This document shows, one piece after another, positions 34,598 through 42,751 of a stretch of DNA of 64,000 nt. Source of the DNA: Nocardioides terrigena (GTDB lineage: Bacteria > Actinomycetota > Actinomycetes > Propionibacteriales > Nocardioidaceae); the NCBI RefSeq assembly GCF_003047265.1, contig NZ_PZYY01000011.1:1-64000 (forward strand), read 5' to 3'. Within the stretch, counting starts at the first letter, position 1. The number at the start of each line of letters is the position of its first letter. The notes beneath the pieces were generated by a model. It did no database searches and was not told where the DNA came from. It saw nothing but the letters and a program-made list of their open reading frames with translations. The translations under genes and the position numbers were made by a program.

Positions 34598-35824
34598 CTA
34601 CCGGCCGGCCAGCACCCGGGGGCTCGCGAGGAACCGGGTGGGCAGCGGGGCCGAGGCCCGCAGGTGGACGTTCTGGAGCAGCCCGAGCGCGAGCATGCCC
34701 GCGAACATCGACGAGCCGCCGTACGACACGAACGGCAGGGGCACCCCGGTGACCGGCATGATCCCCAGGCACATGCCGACGTTCTGGAAGGCCTGGAAGC
34801 CGAACCAGCAGGCGATGCCCGCCGCCGCGACCCGGCCGAAGACGTCGTCGGTGTCCATCGCGATGGCCAGCGCCCGCCAGATGACGATGCCCAACAGCGC
34901 GATGACCAGGCCCGCCCCGACGAGGCCGAGCTCCTCGCCGGCGACGGTGAAGATGAAGTCGGTGTGCTGCTCGGGGACGAAGCCCGAGCGGGTCTGCGAG
35001 CCCTCGAAGAGGCCCTGTCCGAAGAGGCCACCGTTGCCCACCGCGATCCGCGCCTGCTCGGTGTTGTAGCCGGCGCCGCGCGGGTCGAGCCCGGGGTTGG
35101 TGAAGGCCATGAAGCGGTCGACCTGGTAGTCCTTGAGGACCCCGGCCGCCACCGCCACGCCCGCGCCCACGACGCCGGCGAGGGTGAGGCCGACCAGCCA
35201 GCGACGGGCCGCCCCGGCCACCGCCAGCACGCCGAAGACCGTCGCCGTCAGCACCAGCATCGTGCCCAGGTCGGGCTGGAGCAGGATGAGCGCGGCGGGG
35301 ACGCCGGCGATGAGCAGCATCCCCAGCACCTCGGGCGTCTTGACGCCGCGGCGCCACCGGCCCTCGCTGCGCTCGGCGACCAGCAGGGCCATGCCGATGA
35401 TCACGGCCAGCTTGGCGAACTCGGCCGGCTGGATCGACATGCCGCCGACCTGGAGCCACGAGCGGGAGCCGTTGATGGTGCTGCCGGCGACGAGCACGCC
35501 GATGAGCCCGACGATGGAGCCGACGTAGACCAGCGGCGCCAGGATCCGCACCCAGCGGTGGTCGGTGGCCAGCACCATCACCATCAGCACCACGCCGATG
35601 GCCACGTTGACCAGCTGCTTGCGCAGGTACGCCGTGGCGTCACCGCCGGTGAGGTCCGCGCGCGTCGACGTGGCCGACCAGACCAGCAGCGTCCCGATGA
35701 CGACCAGGCCCATGGCGGCGCCCATCAGCAGCCAGTCGAGCCCGGGGGCCCGCAGCGCCTGTCTCCCGGAGGCCTGCCTGCCGGGGGCCGGTCGTCCGGG
35801 CGGGGCGCTCGTCATGGTCCTCAC
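34598..35824 (-). CDS. rodA: rod-shape SEDS peptidoglycan glycosyltransferase RodA
   Basis: This 408-residue polytopic SEDS protein polymerises lipid II with its cognate PBP2. About 10 transmembrane helices are present, with GGMSIQPAEFAKLAVI, QPDLGTMLVL, EQHTDFIFTVAGEELGLVG and PFVSYGGSSMFAGMLALGLLQNV in family order. I chose the GTG at 35824, which overlaps the mrdA stop as GTGA and has GGAGGG 5 bases upstream; ATG at 35816-35814 lies 3 codons in. It is last in mreB-mreC-mreD-mrdA-rodA. Confidence 0.95.
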   Translation of the reverse strand: MRTMTSAPPGRPAPGRQASGRQALRAPGLDWLLMGAAMGLVVIGTLLVWSATSTRADLTGGDATAYLRKQLVNVAIGVVLMVMVLATDHRWVRILAPLVYVGSIVGLIGVLVAGSTINGSRSWLQVGGMSIQPAEFAKLAVIIGMALLVAERSEGRWRRGVKTPEVLGMLLIAGVPAALILLQPDLGTMLVLTATVFGVLAVAGAARRWLVGLTLAGVVGAGVAVAAGVLKDYQVDRFMAFTNPGLDPRGAGYNTEQARIAVGNGGLFGQGLFEGSQTRSGFVPEQHTDFIFTVAGEELGLVGAGLVIALLGIVIWRALAIAMDTDDVFGRVAAAGIACWFGFQAFQNVGMCLGIMPVTGVPLPFVSYGGSSMFAGMLALGLLQNVHLRASAPLPTRFLASPRVLAGR

Positions 35825-37956
35825 GACAGCCCTCCCGCACCCTTGACGGCCGGCGGCATGATCGAGCCGTCCTCCATGAAGTTGGGCAGCGTCTTCGGGG
35901 AGACCGTGCCGGGGATGGCGGCCTCGCGGGGGCGGACCTGCTCGCCCTCGACGCCGTAGAGGGTCTCCCAGATCTTGCGGATGCCGTCGCCGGTGGAGCC
36001 GGAGCCGGTGCCGCCCTGGCTGATCATCATCACGACGACGTAGTCCTCGGTGTAGGAGGCCACCCAGCCGGTCGACTGCTTGCCGTAGACCTCCGCCGAG
36101 CCGGTCTTGGCCCGGATCGTGACGTCGTCGAGCGGGAAGCCGACCAGCTTCCAGGCCATGGTGCCGACGCGGCTGACGTTCTCGAGGGCCCCGTCGATGT
36201 AGTCGAGGTAGCGCCGCGGCACGTCGACCGTGCCGGACTTCTTCGGCGCGATACGTCGCAGCACCTCGCCCGAGGGGCTCACGACGGCCTTCGCGACGGT
36301 GGGCTGCCACAGGGTACCGCCGTTGGAGAGGGCGGCGTAGGCCCGGGCCAGCTGGAGCGGGGTGACGATCGTGTCGCCCTGCCCGATGGCGAAGTTGACC
36401 GCGTCACCGGCCCGGTAGGCGTAGCCCTCGATGCAGAACTCGGCGGCGAACTTGTAGACGAAGTCGCTCGTCTTGGCGTCCTGCGGCTTGCCCGCGATGC
36501 CGCAGTAGTAGTCCTTCATCGACTCGTAGTAGTCACGCTTCCACTGCCGGTCGGCGATGCGTCCGGGCGCCTCGCCGGGGATGTCGATCCCGGTGCGGGA
36601 GCCGAAACCGAAGGTCTTGGCCTCCTCGACGAGCGGGTCCTTGGCGTCGACGTCGTCGACGTCGGAGCCGAAGCGCTGCCAGTAGTCGTAGCCGATCCGG
36701 TAGAAGAAGGTGTTGCAGGAGACCTCGAGCGCCTTGGCGAAGCCGATGTTGCCGTAGGCGCCGGACTCGTAGTTCTTGAAGACCCGGTTGCCGACCTGGA
36801 ACCCGCTCGAGCACGGGAGCGTGGTGTCGGTGCCGTAGCCGTTCTGGAGGGCACCGGCGGTCATGAAGGGCTTCCAGGTGGAGCCGGGGGCGAACTGGCC
36901 CTGGGTCGCGCGGGAGAGCAGCGGCGTGCCGGCCTTCTCGGAGTAGAGGCGCTCGAGCTCGCTGTTGCTGATGCCCCCGACCCACACGCCGGGGTCGTAC
37001 GTCGGCTGGCTGGCCATCGCGACGACCCGCCCCGTCTTCGCCTCGAGCACCACCGCGGCACCGGAGTCGGCCACGTAGTTGCGACCGGTCACCGTGTCGA
37101 GGGTCCCTCGCTGCACCTTGATCCGCTCGGCGAGCTGCTTCTCCACGACGCTCTGCACCTTGGCGTCGATGGAGGTGACCAGGGTGTCGCCCGGCGTGCT
37201 CTCCACCAGCGAGTCGTCGCCGAGGACGCGGCCCATCGAGTCGACCGCGACGCGGCGGTAGCCGGGCAGGCCGCGCAGCCACTCGTCGTACTGCTTCTCG
37301 ACACCGGCCCGGCCGACCGAGGAGCCGCCGTTGAGCGACCTGTCGTCGGCCTCGGCGGCGGCGTCGTACTCGTCCTCGGTGATCGGGCTGAGGTAGCCGA
37401 GCACGTGGGCGAGGTTGACGCCGTAGGGCTCGGGGTAGGCGCGCACGCTCTGCTGCTCGGCGACCACGCCCGGGTAGTCCTCGGGCTGCTCGAGCACGCG
37501 CAGCGCGACGTCCTTGGTGACGTCGGTGGCCACCGGGACGGGCTGGTACGGCGAGCCGTTCCAGCAGGTGCCGCGGACGCTGCCCTCGTGGCCGCAGGTC
37601 ACGAGCCGCCGCTCGATCGCCTCGGGGGTCTCCCCCACGACCACCGACACCCGGCGCACCAGCTCGGTGCGCTGCCGGTCGGTCATCTTGTCCATCAGGT
37701 TGCGATCGAGCGAGATGACCCACGAGGTGCGGTTGGCGACGAGCGGACGACCTTGGTTGTCGACGATCAGGCCGCGCTGCGGCTGCACGACGATGTCGCG
37801 CACCGACTGGTCGGCGGCCATCGCCTGGTAGTCGTCACCGCCGACCACCTGGAGGTAGTAGAGGCGTACGAAGAGCGTCGCGAACAGCGAGAAGACGAGG
37901 GCCTGGACCACCACCAGGCGCAGGCGGCTGCGCTGCGAGCCGTTGACCGCACCCAT
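35821..37956 (-). CDS. mrdA: penicillin-binding protein 2 (elongation-specific transpeptidase)
   Basis: This 711-residue class B PBP has an N-terminal membrane helix (residues about 12-32), a pedestal domain, and a transpeptidase domain. The catalytic serine is in GSTWKPF (SxxK), with SCN in EVSCNTFF and KTG in AKTGSAEV. It crosslinks peptidoglycan with RodA on the outside face. Insertions rich in Lys/Asp around the SxN motif are typical of actinobacteria. Its ATG shares one base with the mreD stop (TGATG). Confidence 0.95.
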   Translation of the reverse strand: MGAVNGSQRSRLRLVVVQALVFSLFATLFVRLYYLQVVGGDDYQAMAADQSVRDIVVQPQRGLIVDNQGRPLVANRTSWVISLDRNLMDKMTDRQRTELVRRVSVVVGETPEAIERRLVTCGHEGSVRGTCWNGSPYQPVPVATDVTKDVALRVLEQPEDYPGVVAEQQSVRAYPEPYGVNLAHVLGYLSPITEDEYDAAAEADDRSLNGGSSVGRAGVEKQYDEWLRGLPGYRRVAVDSMGRVLGDDSLVESTPGDTLVTSIDAKVQSVVEKQLAERIKVQRGTLDTVTGRNYVADSGAAVVLEAKTGRVVAMASQPTYDPGVWVGGISNSELERLYSEKAGTPLLSRATQGQFAPGSTWKPFMTAGALQNGYGTDTTLPCSSGFQVGNRVFKNYESGAYGNIGFAKALEVSCNTFFYRIGYDYWQRFGSDVDDVDAKDPLVEEAKTFGFGSRTGIDIPGEAPGRIADRQWKRDYYESMKDYYCGIAGKPQDAKTSDFVYKFAAEFCIEGYAYRAGDAVNFAIGQGDTIVTPLQLARAYAALSNGGTLWQPTVAKAVVSPSGEVLRRIAPKKSGTVDVPRRYLDYIDGALENVSRVGTMAWKLVGFPLDDVTIRAKTGSAEVYGKQSTGWVASYTEDYVVVMMISQGGTGSGSTGDGIRKIWETLYGVEGEQVRPREAAIPGTVSPKTLPNFMEDGSIMPPAVKGAGGLS

Positions 37957-38465
37957 CAGGCCGTCATCCGCTGCGGGTCGAGCCGGCCGAACAGCTTCAT
38001 CAGGGGCGGCAGCACGAACGGGGTGAGCAGGACGTCCCACACGACGGCCACCACGATGACCTGGAGCAGCTCCGCGACCGACCAGGCGTCGCCGAGCAGC
38101 AGCCCGGTGAGGGCGAAGATCGAGGTGCCGATGAACGACGCCGCGGCCACCGTGGCGACGACGGCCACCGCGGTCGGGCGGACGTCCTGGCGGACGCGGG
38201 CGGCCAGGAAGGCGACGACGGTCAGCGCCAGCGCCCAGCGGCCGGCCACGTGGTCGGCGGGCGGCGCGAGGTCGAGCGCGACCCCGGCGGCGAAGCCCAG
38301 CAGCAGGGCCGACGGGGCGGGGATGGTCAGCGCGGCGGCGACCACCACGAGCAGGCACAGGTTGGGGACGATCCCCTGCCAGGCCAGGTGCGGGAACAGC
38401 GAGACCTGGAGGACGAGCGCCACCACGACGGCGGCGAGCGCGACGAGGACGCGGGCGCGGCTCAT
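37956..38465 (-). CDS. mreD: rod-shape determining membrane protein MreD
   Basis: This 169-residue protein is almost entirely hydrophobic with about five helices (VLVALAAVVVALVLQVSLFP at the start) and ends FGRLDPQRMTA. Sequence conservation in MreD is low; the call rests on size, topology and its place between mreC and mrdA. I chose the ATG at 38465; an in-frame extension upstream runs through the mreC end and lacks hydrophobic character. Confidence 0.88.
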   Translation of the reverse strand: MSRARVLVALAAVVVALVLQVSLFPHLAWQGIVPNLCLLVVVAAALTIPAPSALLLGFAAGVALDLAPPADHVAGRWALALTVVAFLAARVRQDVRPTAVAVVATVAAASFIGTSIFALTGLLLGDAWSVAELLQVIVVAVVWDVLLTPFVLPPLMKLFGRLDPQRMTA

Positions 38466-38478
38466 CCCTGCACCGCCT

Positions 38479-39402
38479 TCATCGCAGCGCCCCGTCGGCC
38501 TCGACGACGGCGCGGTCACTGGTGGTGCCGGTGGGCACCATCACCCCCACGACGTCGAGCGCGGAGAAGTTGACGAACGGCTTGATCACCGCGCGCTGCG
38601 AGGTCTCGAGCAGGCTGCTGTAGACCTCGGTGACCTCGCCGATCGGGACACCGGGCTGGTAGGGACCGCCGGTGCTGCCCCAGGTGACGACGGTGTCGTG
38701 CTCGGCGGGCACGACGGCGTCGTCGACGAGTCGGAGGTCGAGCCCGCCGTTGTCGGCGAGCGTGCCGCGGCCGTGGACGAAGCCGATCTCCATGCTGGAG
38801 CCGACCCGGCCGCCGACGATCGACTCGGTGTCGGTGACGAGCAGGACCGTCGCGGTGGAGCGGGTCACCCGCAGCACCCGGCCGACGAGGCCGTCGTTGT
38901 TGACCACCGTCATGTCGGGGCCGATCCCCGCCTCGGAGCCGGCGTCGATGGTGACGGTGTTGCTGAAGGACTGCGACGGGCCGAAGGCCACCACGCGGGC
39001 CGGGACCAGGGCCTGCCCGAGGTCCTGGGCGGCCTGGGTCAGGCCGTCGTACGACTCGAGCCGGTTGCGGTCGAAGCCGGCCGTCTCCACCTCGTTGCGC
39101 AGGGCGGAGTTCTCGGCCTGGAGGTCGCGGATCTCGTCGCTCAGCGCGCCCTGGCTGCGCAGCCACGACGGCACGGAGGTGAAGGGGCGCACGACCGCGG
39201 CGGTGACCGACTCGACGGGGCCGAAAGCCTCGCCCACCGCCCGCCGGGCCGGCTCCATCGCCGAGTCGGGGCCGCCCTGGTAGTCCAGGGTGATCAGGGT
39301 GGCGCTGGCCAGCAGCAGCGCGATGAACAGCGACCGGGGCGCCTTGTTGCGGGCGTCGAGCCGGTCGAGGCCGCGCCAGCGCCGCTCACGGGTGTCGGGC
39401 AT
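38479..39402 (-). CDS. mreC: rod-shape determining protein MreC
   Basis: This 307-residue protein has a single N-terminal membrane helix (SLFIALLLASATLITL), a coiled coil (LSDEIRDLQAENSALRNEVE) and a two-barrel extracellular domain with NTVTIDAGSEAGIGPDMTVVNNDGLVGRV and GVPIGEVTEVYSS. MreC links MreB to PBP2 outside the membrane. Its ATG shares one base with the mreB stop (TGATG). Confidence 0.95.
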   Translation of the reverse strand: MPDTRERRWRGLDRLDARNKAPRSLFIALLLASATLITLDYQGGPDSAMEPARRAVGEAFGPVESVTAAVVRPFTSVPSWLRSQGALSDEIRDLQAENSALRNEVETAGFDRNRLESYDGLTQAAQDLGQALVPARVVAFGPSQSFSNTVTIDAGSEAGIGPDMTVVNNDGLVGRVLRVTRSTATVLLVTDTESIVGGRVGSSMEIGFVHGRGTLADNGGLDLRLVDDAVVPAEHDTVVTWGSTGGPYQPGVPIGEVTEVYSSLLETSQRAVIKPFVNFSALDVVGVMVPTGTTSDRAVVEADGALR

Positions 39403-40430
39403 CAGTAGCGCCTCGGGTCCGAGACGAGCACCTGCTGGAGGGCCTCGAACTCCTCGACGCACTTGCCCGCGCCGTAGGCCACCGACGAGAGCGGGTCCTC
39501 GGCGACGTGGACGGGCATGCCGGTCTCGTGGCGCAGCCGCTCGTCGAGGCCGCGCAGCAGGGCGCCACCGCCGGTGAGCACGATGCCGCGGTCCATGATG
39601 TCGCCGGCCAGCTCGGGCGGGGTCTGGTCGAGGGTGCTGCGGACGGCGTCGATGATGTTGTGCAGCGGCTCCTCGAGGGCCTGGCGGACCTCGGCGCTGG
39701 AGACCACGACGGTGCGGGGCAGCCCCGAGACCATGTCGCGGCCACGGATCTCGGCCTCCGGCTCGGTCGGCAGCGGGAAGGCCGACCCGAGGGTCATCTT
39801 CATCTCCTCGGCGGTGCGCTCCCCGAGCATGAGGGAGTACTCCTTCTTCATCCACGCGATGATCGCCTGGTCGAGGTCGTCGCCGGCCGTGCGGACGCTC
39901 ATGCTGGTGACGATGCCGCCGAGGCTGATCACCGCTACCTCGGTCGTGCCGCCGCCGACGTCGACGACCATGTTGCCGGTGGCCTCGTGGACGGGCAGCC
40001 CGGCGCCGATTGCCGCGGCCATCGGCTCCTCGACGATGTAGACCTTGCGGGCGCCGGCCTGGTAGCCGGCCTCCTTGACCGCGCGCTGCTCGACCGCGGT
40101 GATGCCGCTGGGCACGCAGATGACCATCCGGGGCTTGGCGAAGTAGCGGCGGCGGTGCACCTGCTGGATGAAGTAGCGCAGCATCTGCTCGGTCGCCTCG
40201 AAGTCGGCGATGACGCCGTCCTTGAGCGGCCGGATGGCGGTGATGTTGTCGGGGGTGCGCCCGATCATCCGCTTGGCCTCGTGGCCGACGGCGAGCACCT
40301 CGCCGGTGCTCGCGTTCATCGCGACGACGGACGGCTCGTCGAGGACGACGCCCTTGCCGCGGACATAGACCAGCGTGTTGGCGGTGCCGAGGTCCACGGC
40401 CATGTCGCGGCCGATGAGACTGTGTGCCAT
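39402..40430 (-). CDS. mreB: rod-shape determining actin homologue MreB
   Basis: This 342-residue cytoplasmic ATPase forms membrane-associated filaments that guide lateral wall growth. Actin-family motifs are clear: MAVDLGTANTLVYVRGKG (phosphate 1), MVVDVGGGTTEVAVISLGG (phosphate 2) and GIVLTGGGALLRGLDERL (adenosine). It leads the mreB-mreC-mreD-mrdA-rodA operon. A TACCCT box at 40509-40514 on this strand would give a leader of about 70 bases, and a short GC hairpin at 40524-40541 may end the upstream lipoprotein transcript. Confidence 0.97.
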   Translation of the reverse strand: MAHSLIGRDMAVDLGTANTLVYVRGKGVVLDEPSVVAMNASTGEVLAVGHEAKRMIGRTPDNITAIRPLKDGVIADFEATEQMLRYFIQQVHRRRYFAKPRMVICVPSGITAVEQRAVKEAGYQAGARKVYIVEEPMAAAIGAGLPVHEATGNMVVDVGGGTTEVAVISLGGIVTSMSVRTAGDDLDQAIIAWMKKEYSLMLGERTAEEMKMTLGSAFPLPTEPEAEIRGRDMVSGLPRTVVVSSAEVRQALEEPLHNIIDAVRSTLDQTPPELAGDIMDRGIVLTGGGALLRGLDERLRHETGMPVHVAEDPLSSVAYGAGKCVEEFEALQQVLVSDPRRY

Positions 40431-40508
40431 TGCGCTGCCTCTGTGCCTGCGTGTCGAAACACTGCGTGTCGGGGAAGAGGCCGACTCCCGGGTCGCCGGC
40501 CCACGCTC

Positions 40509-40514
40509 AGGGTA
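40509..40514 (-). promoter_or_regulatory. -10 candidate for the mreB operon
   Basis: TACCCT on the minus strand lies about 80 bases before the mreB start, just after a CTCCCC/GGGGAG hairpin (40524-40541) that could terminate the preceding gene. Confidence 0.4.
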
Positions 40515-40583
40515 GGTAGCGCACTCCCCCCTTCTGGGGAGGACACGCGGGCGCGCCGGCACGGTCCGCGACGACCTCCCCGG

Positions 40584-41567
40584 CTACGGCTCGCAGGTCG
40601 CGGGGCCGCCGCCCTCGACGGCCGCCCGGTCGAGCAGCAGGAGCCGTGGGACCAGCGCACCGCCGGGGTCGCGGTACGGCGTGGAGCTGGCCTCGCTGAC
40701 CGTCCAGATGCTGCGCCGGTCGACGACCAGGTCCTCCGCCCCGGGCACGAAGTCGCGCGGGCGGCCACCGGGGCGCACGACCCCGCAGGCGATGCCCGAC
40801 GAGACGAACCACGGCACGCCGGCGCGGGTGAAGGCCAGGCCCTGGAGCCGCGGTGGGACCCGGGTGGAGCGCTCCATCGCGACCTCGCCCGGCCCGGCGG
40901 CGTCCTCGACGAGGGTGGTGACGCCGGGTCGCAGCAGTGCCGACTCGTCGTACCAGCGGGCGCGACCGGGGCCGTCCGGCCGGTAGCCGGCGACGACCAG
41001 CCGGCCTCCGGTGGCCGCCAGGGTCGAGCCGCGCACGCCGTCTCCGAGGCGCCAGACGCGCAGGACCGGGTCGTCGAGGCGCGTCGGGTCCAGGAGCCAG
41101 AGCCGCGAGGTCTCGACGACCCACAGCCCGGCATCGGTCAGCGCGGCACCGCCGCCGTGCCGGCAGTACGCCGAGTCGCTGCGGCCGCCGGGCGGGTCGA
41201 GGCGGGCCGCGAAGGCGCGGGTCCGGCCGGACGGGAGGGCGACGGCCGCCAGCTGGCAGGGCTTGCTGCCGACGGCGCCGGCCCGGTGCCCCACGACGTA
41301 CGCCGTCGAGGTGGTGACCTCGACCCCCTGCGGGACGAAGTCGTCGGGCAGGTCGAGCCACCACGCGTCGCAGACCGCGTCGGCGGCGCGGAAGTCGCGC
41401 AGGCTGCCGTGCGGCTCCCCCGGCTCGGGGCCGCGGACCTCGTCGTAGGCGATGCCGCACTCGAACGGCCCGTCCTCGGAGACCTCGCGGTCACCGACCG
41501 GCGCGGACGTGCACGCGCCGAGGCCCAGCACCGATCCGGCCAGCAGCCCGACCAGCGCGCGCCTCAC
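40584..41567 (-). CDS. predicted lipoprotein, beta-propeller-like, unknown function
   Basis: This 327-residue protein starts VRRALVGLLAGSVLGLGAC, a lipoprotein signal with lipobox LGAC. The mature part has repeated short strands ending in WVVET, RLVVAGY, VPWFVSS and SIWTVSE motifs, suggesting a beta-propeller or similar repeat fold. Several cysteines (including CGIAYDEV, CDAWWL and CRHGGG) may form disulfides outside the cell. It lies 4 bases after the ndk stop. No function is recognised. Confidence 0.7.
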   Translation of the reverse strand: MRRALVGLLAGSVLGLGACTSAPVGDREVSEDGPFECGIAYDEVRGPEPGEPHGSLRDFRAADAVCDAWWLDLPDDFVPQGVEVTTSTAYVVGHRAGAVGSKPCQLAAVALPSGRTRAFAARLDPPGGRSDSAYCRHGGGAALTDAGLWVVETSRLWLLDPTRLDDPVLRVWRLGDGVRGSTLAATGGRLVVAGYRPDGPGRARWYDESALLRPGVTTLVEDAAGPGEVAMERSTRVPPRLQGLAFTRAGVPWFVSSGIACGVVRPGGRPRDFVPGAEDLVVDRRSIWTVSEASSTPYRDPGGALVPRLLLLDRAAVEGGGPATCEP

Positions 41568-41571
41568 GGGA

Positions 41572-41991
41572 TCAGAGTCCCGGGAACCAGATGCCGATCT
41601 CGCGCGCGGCGGACTCGGGCGAGTCGGAGCCGTGGACGATGTTCTGCTGGACCTTCTCGCCCCAGTCGCGACCGAGGTCGCCACGGATCGTGCCCGGGGC
41701 GGAGACGGTCGGGTCGGTGGCGCCGGCCAGGGACCGGAAGCCCTCGATGCAGCGCTCGCCCTCGAGGACCATCGCCGTCACGGGGCCGGAGAGCATGAAC
41801 TCCACGAGCGGCTCGTAGAACGGCTTGCCCTCGTGCTCGGCGTAGTGCTCGGCGAGCAGCTCCGGGGTGGCGGGTCGCAGCTCGAGGGCCACGAGGCGGT
41901 AGCCCTTCGCCTCGATGCGCCGGATCACCTCACCGGTGAGGCCTCGGCGGACACCGTCCGGCTTGACGAGGACGAGAGAACGCTCAGTCAT
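41572..41991 (-). CDS. ndk: nucleoside diphosphate kinase
   Basis: This 139-residue cytoplasmic enzyme balances NTP pools through a phosphohistidine. Hallmarks are RSLVLVKPDGVRRGLTG at the N-terminus, TDPTVSAPGTIRGDLG, and the active-site NIVHGSDS with its His. The length is typical. It starts 7 bases after a TAGGCT box and has no ribosome binding site, so it is probably translated leaderless. Confidence 0.98.
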   Translation of the reverse strand: MTERSLVLVKPDGVRRGLTGEVIRRIEAKGYRLVALELRPATPELLAEHYAEHEGKPFYEPLVEFMLSGPVTAMVLEGERCIEGFRSLAGATDPTVSAPGTIRGDLGRDWGEKVQQNIVHGSDSPESAAREIGIWFPGL

Positions 41992-41998
41992 GGGCGGG

Positions 41999-42004
41999 AG
42001 CCTA
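41999..42004 (-). promoter_or_regulatory. -10 box of ndk, overlapping the PPOX stop codon
   Basis: TAGGCT on the minus strand ends 7 bases before the ndk ATG. Its first three bases are the TAG stop of the preceding PPOX gene, so the upstream gene terminates inside the ndk promoter. Confidence 0.6.
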
Positions 42005-42679
42005 TCCGGCCCCGAGAGCGACGGCTCGCGCGGTCACGTCCGCCGGCACCGCGCCCCGGGCGTCGACATCGGGGACGGGGTGGCCGGCGACCCGGTGGAT
42101 CGGCACGTGGCCGCCCCAGGTGCCGGCCTCCACGTCCTCGGGCTCGTCCCCCGGACCGCCCGCGCGCTCCTTCATCGACGCCTCGTGGAGGGGTACGGCG
42201 AGCACGGCGGTCGCCGCGAGCTCCTTGCGGGTGCTGGGCCGCAACGTCGCCGCCCGGCCGGGGACCATGTGGTCGACGATGAGGTCGAGGGCGTGCTGCC
42301 GCTCGCCGAGGTCCTCGACCAGCCGGGCCTGCCCGATCACGACCGCGGAGCGGTAGTTCATCGAGTGGTGGAAGGCCGAGCGCCCGGCGACCAGTCCGTC
42401 GAGCTCGGTCACGGTCACGCAGACGGCCGTCCCCGGCGCCGCCCGCAGCCAGCCGGCGGCGACCGAGCCGTGGAGGTAGAGCGTGCCGTCCTCGTCCGGG
42501 CCGTCGGGGTCCACGGCGAAGGCCGACGGCAGCACGAGCGGGTGCTCGCCGAGCTGGAGGCCGACGTGCACGACGAGCGCGTCGTCGAGGAGGGCCATCA
42601 GGCGCTCCCGCTCGGTGACCGAGCGGTTGCGGCCGCGGTTGGTGCGGGTGCGGGCGGTGGGCTCGAGGGGCGTGCTCAT
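42002..42679 (-). CDS. pyridoxamine 5'-phosphate oxidase-fold (PPOX) protein
   Basis: This 225-residue split-barrel flavoprotein candidate shows LDDALVVHVGLQLGEHPLVLPSAFAVDP, TLYLHGSVAAGWLRA and HHSMNYRSAVVIGQARLVED. This is the arrangement of PPOX/FMN- or F420-binding proteins with the HxSMNYRS motif. It is divergent from a MocR/PdxR-type regulator with 72 bases between starts, so vitamin B6 metabolism is a likely context, although many such proteins have other substrates. Confidence 0.8.
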   Translation of the reverse strand: MSTPLEPTARTRTNRGRNRSVTERERLMALLDDALVVHVGLQLGEHPLVLPSAFAVDPDGPDEDGTLYLHGSVAAGWLRAAPGTAVCVTVTELDGLVAGRSAFHHSMNYRSAVVIGQARLVEDLGERQHALDLIVDHMVPGRAATLRPSTRKELAATAVLAVPLHEASMKERAGGPGDEPEDVEAGTWGGHVPIHRVAGHPVPDVDARGAVPADVTARAVALGAG

Positions 42680-42751
42680 GCGACCATGCTGGTCGACAGG
42701 TGGCCTGTGCGCACGGGCCACTTCACCCGCTCTTGGACAGGCCACTCGACC
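42680..42751. promoter_or_regulatory. divergent PPOX/MocR control region with repeats
   Basis: This 72-base region contains a near-perfect palindrome at 42701-42720 (TGGCCTGTGCGCACGGGCCA). Direct repeats of GGCCACT occur at 42716-42722 and 42740-42746, and ACAGGTGGCCTGT at 42697-42709. MocR/PdxR proteins usually bind paired repeats between themselves and their target gene, so this is the probable operator. Confidence 0.5.
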
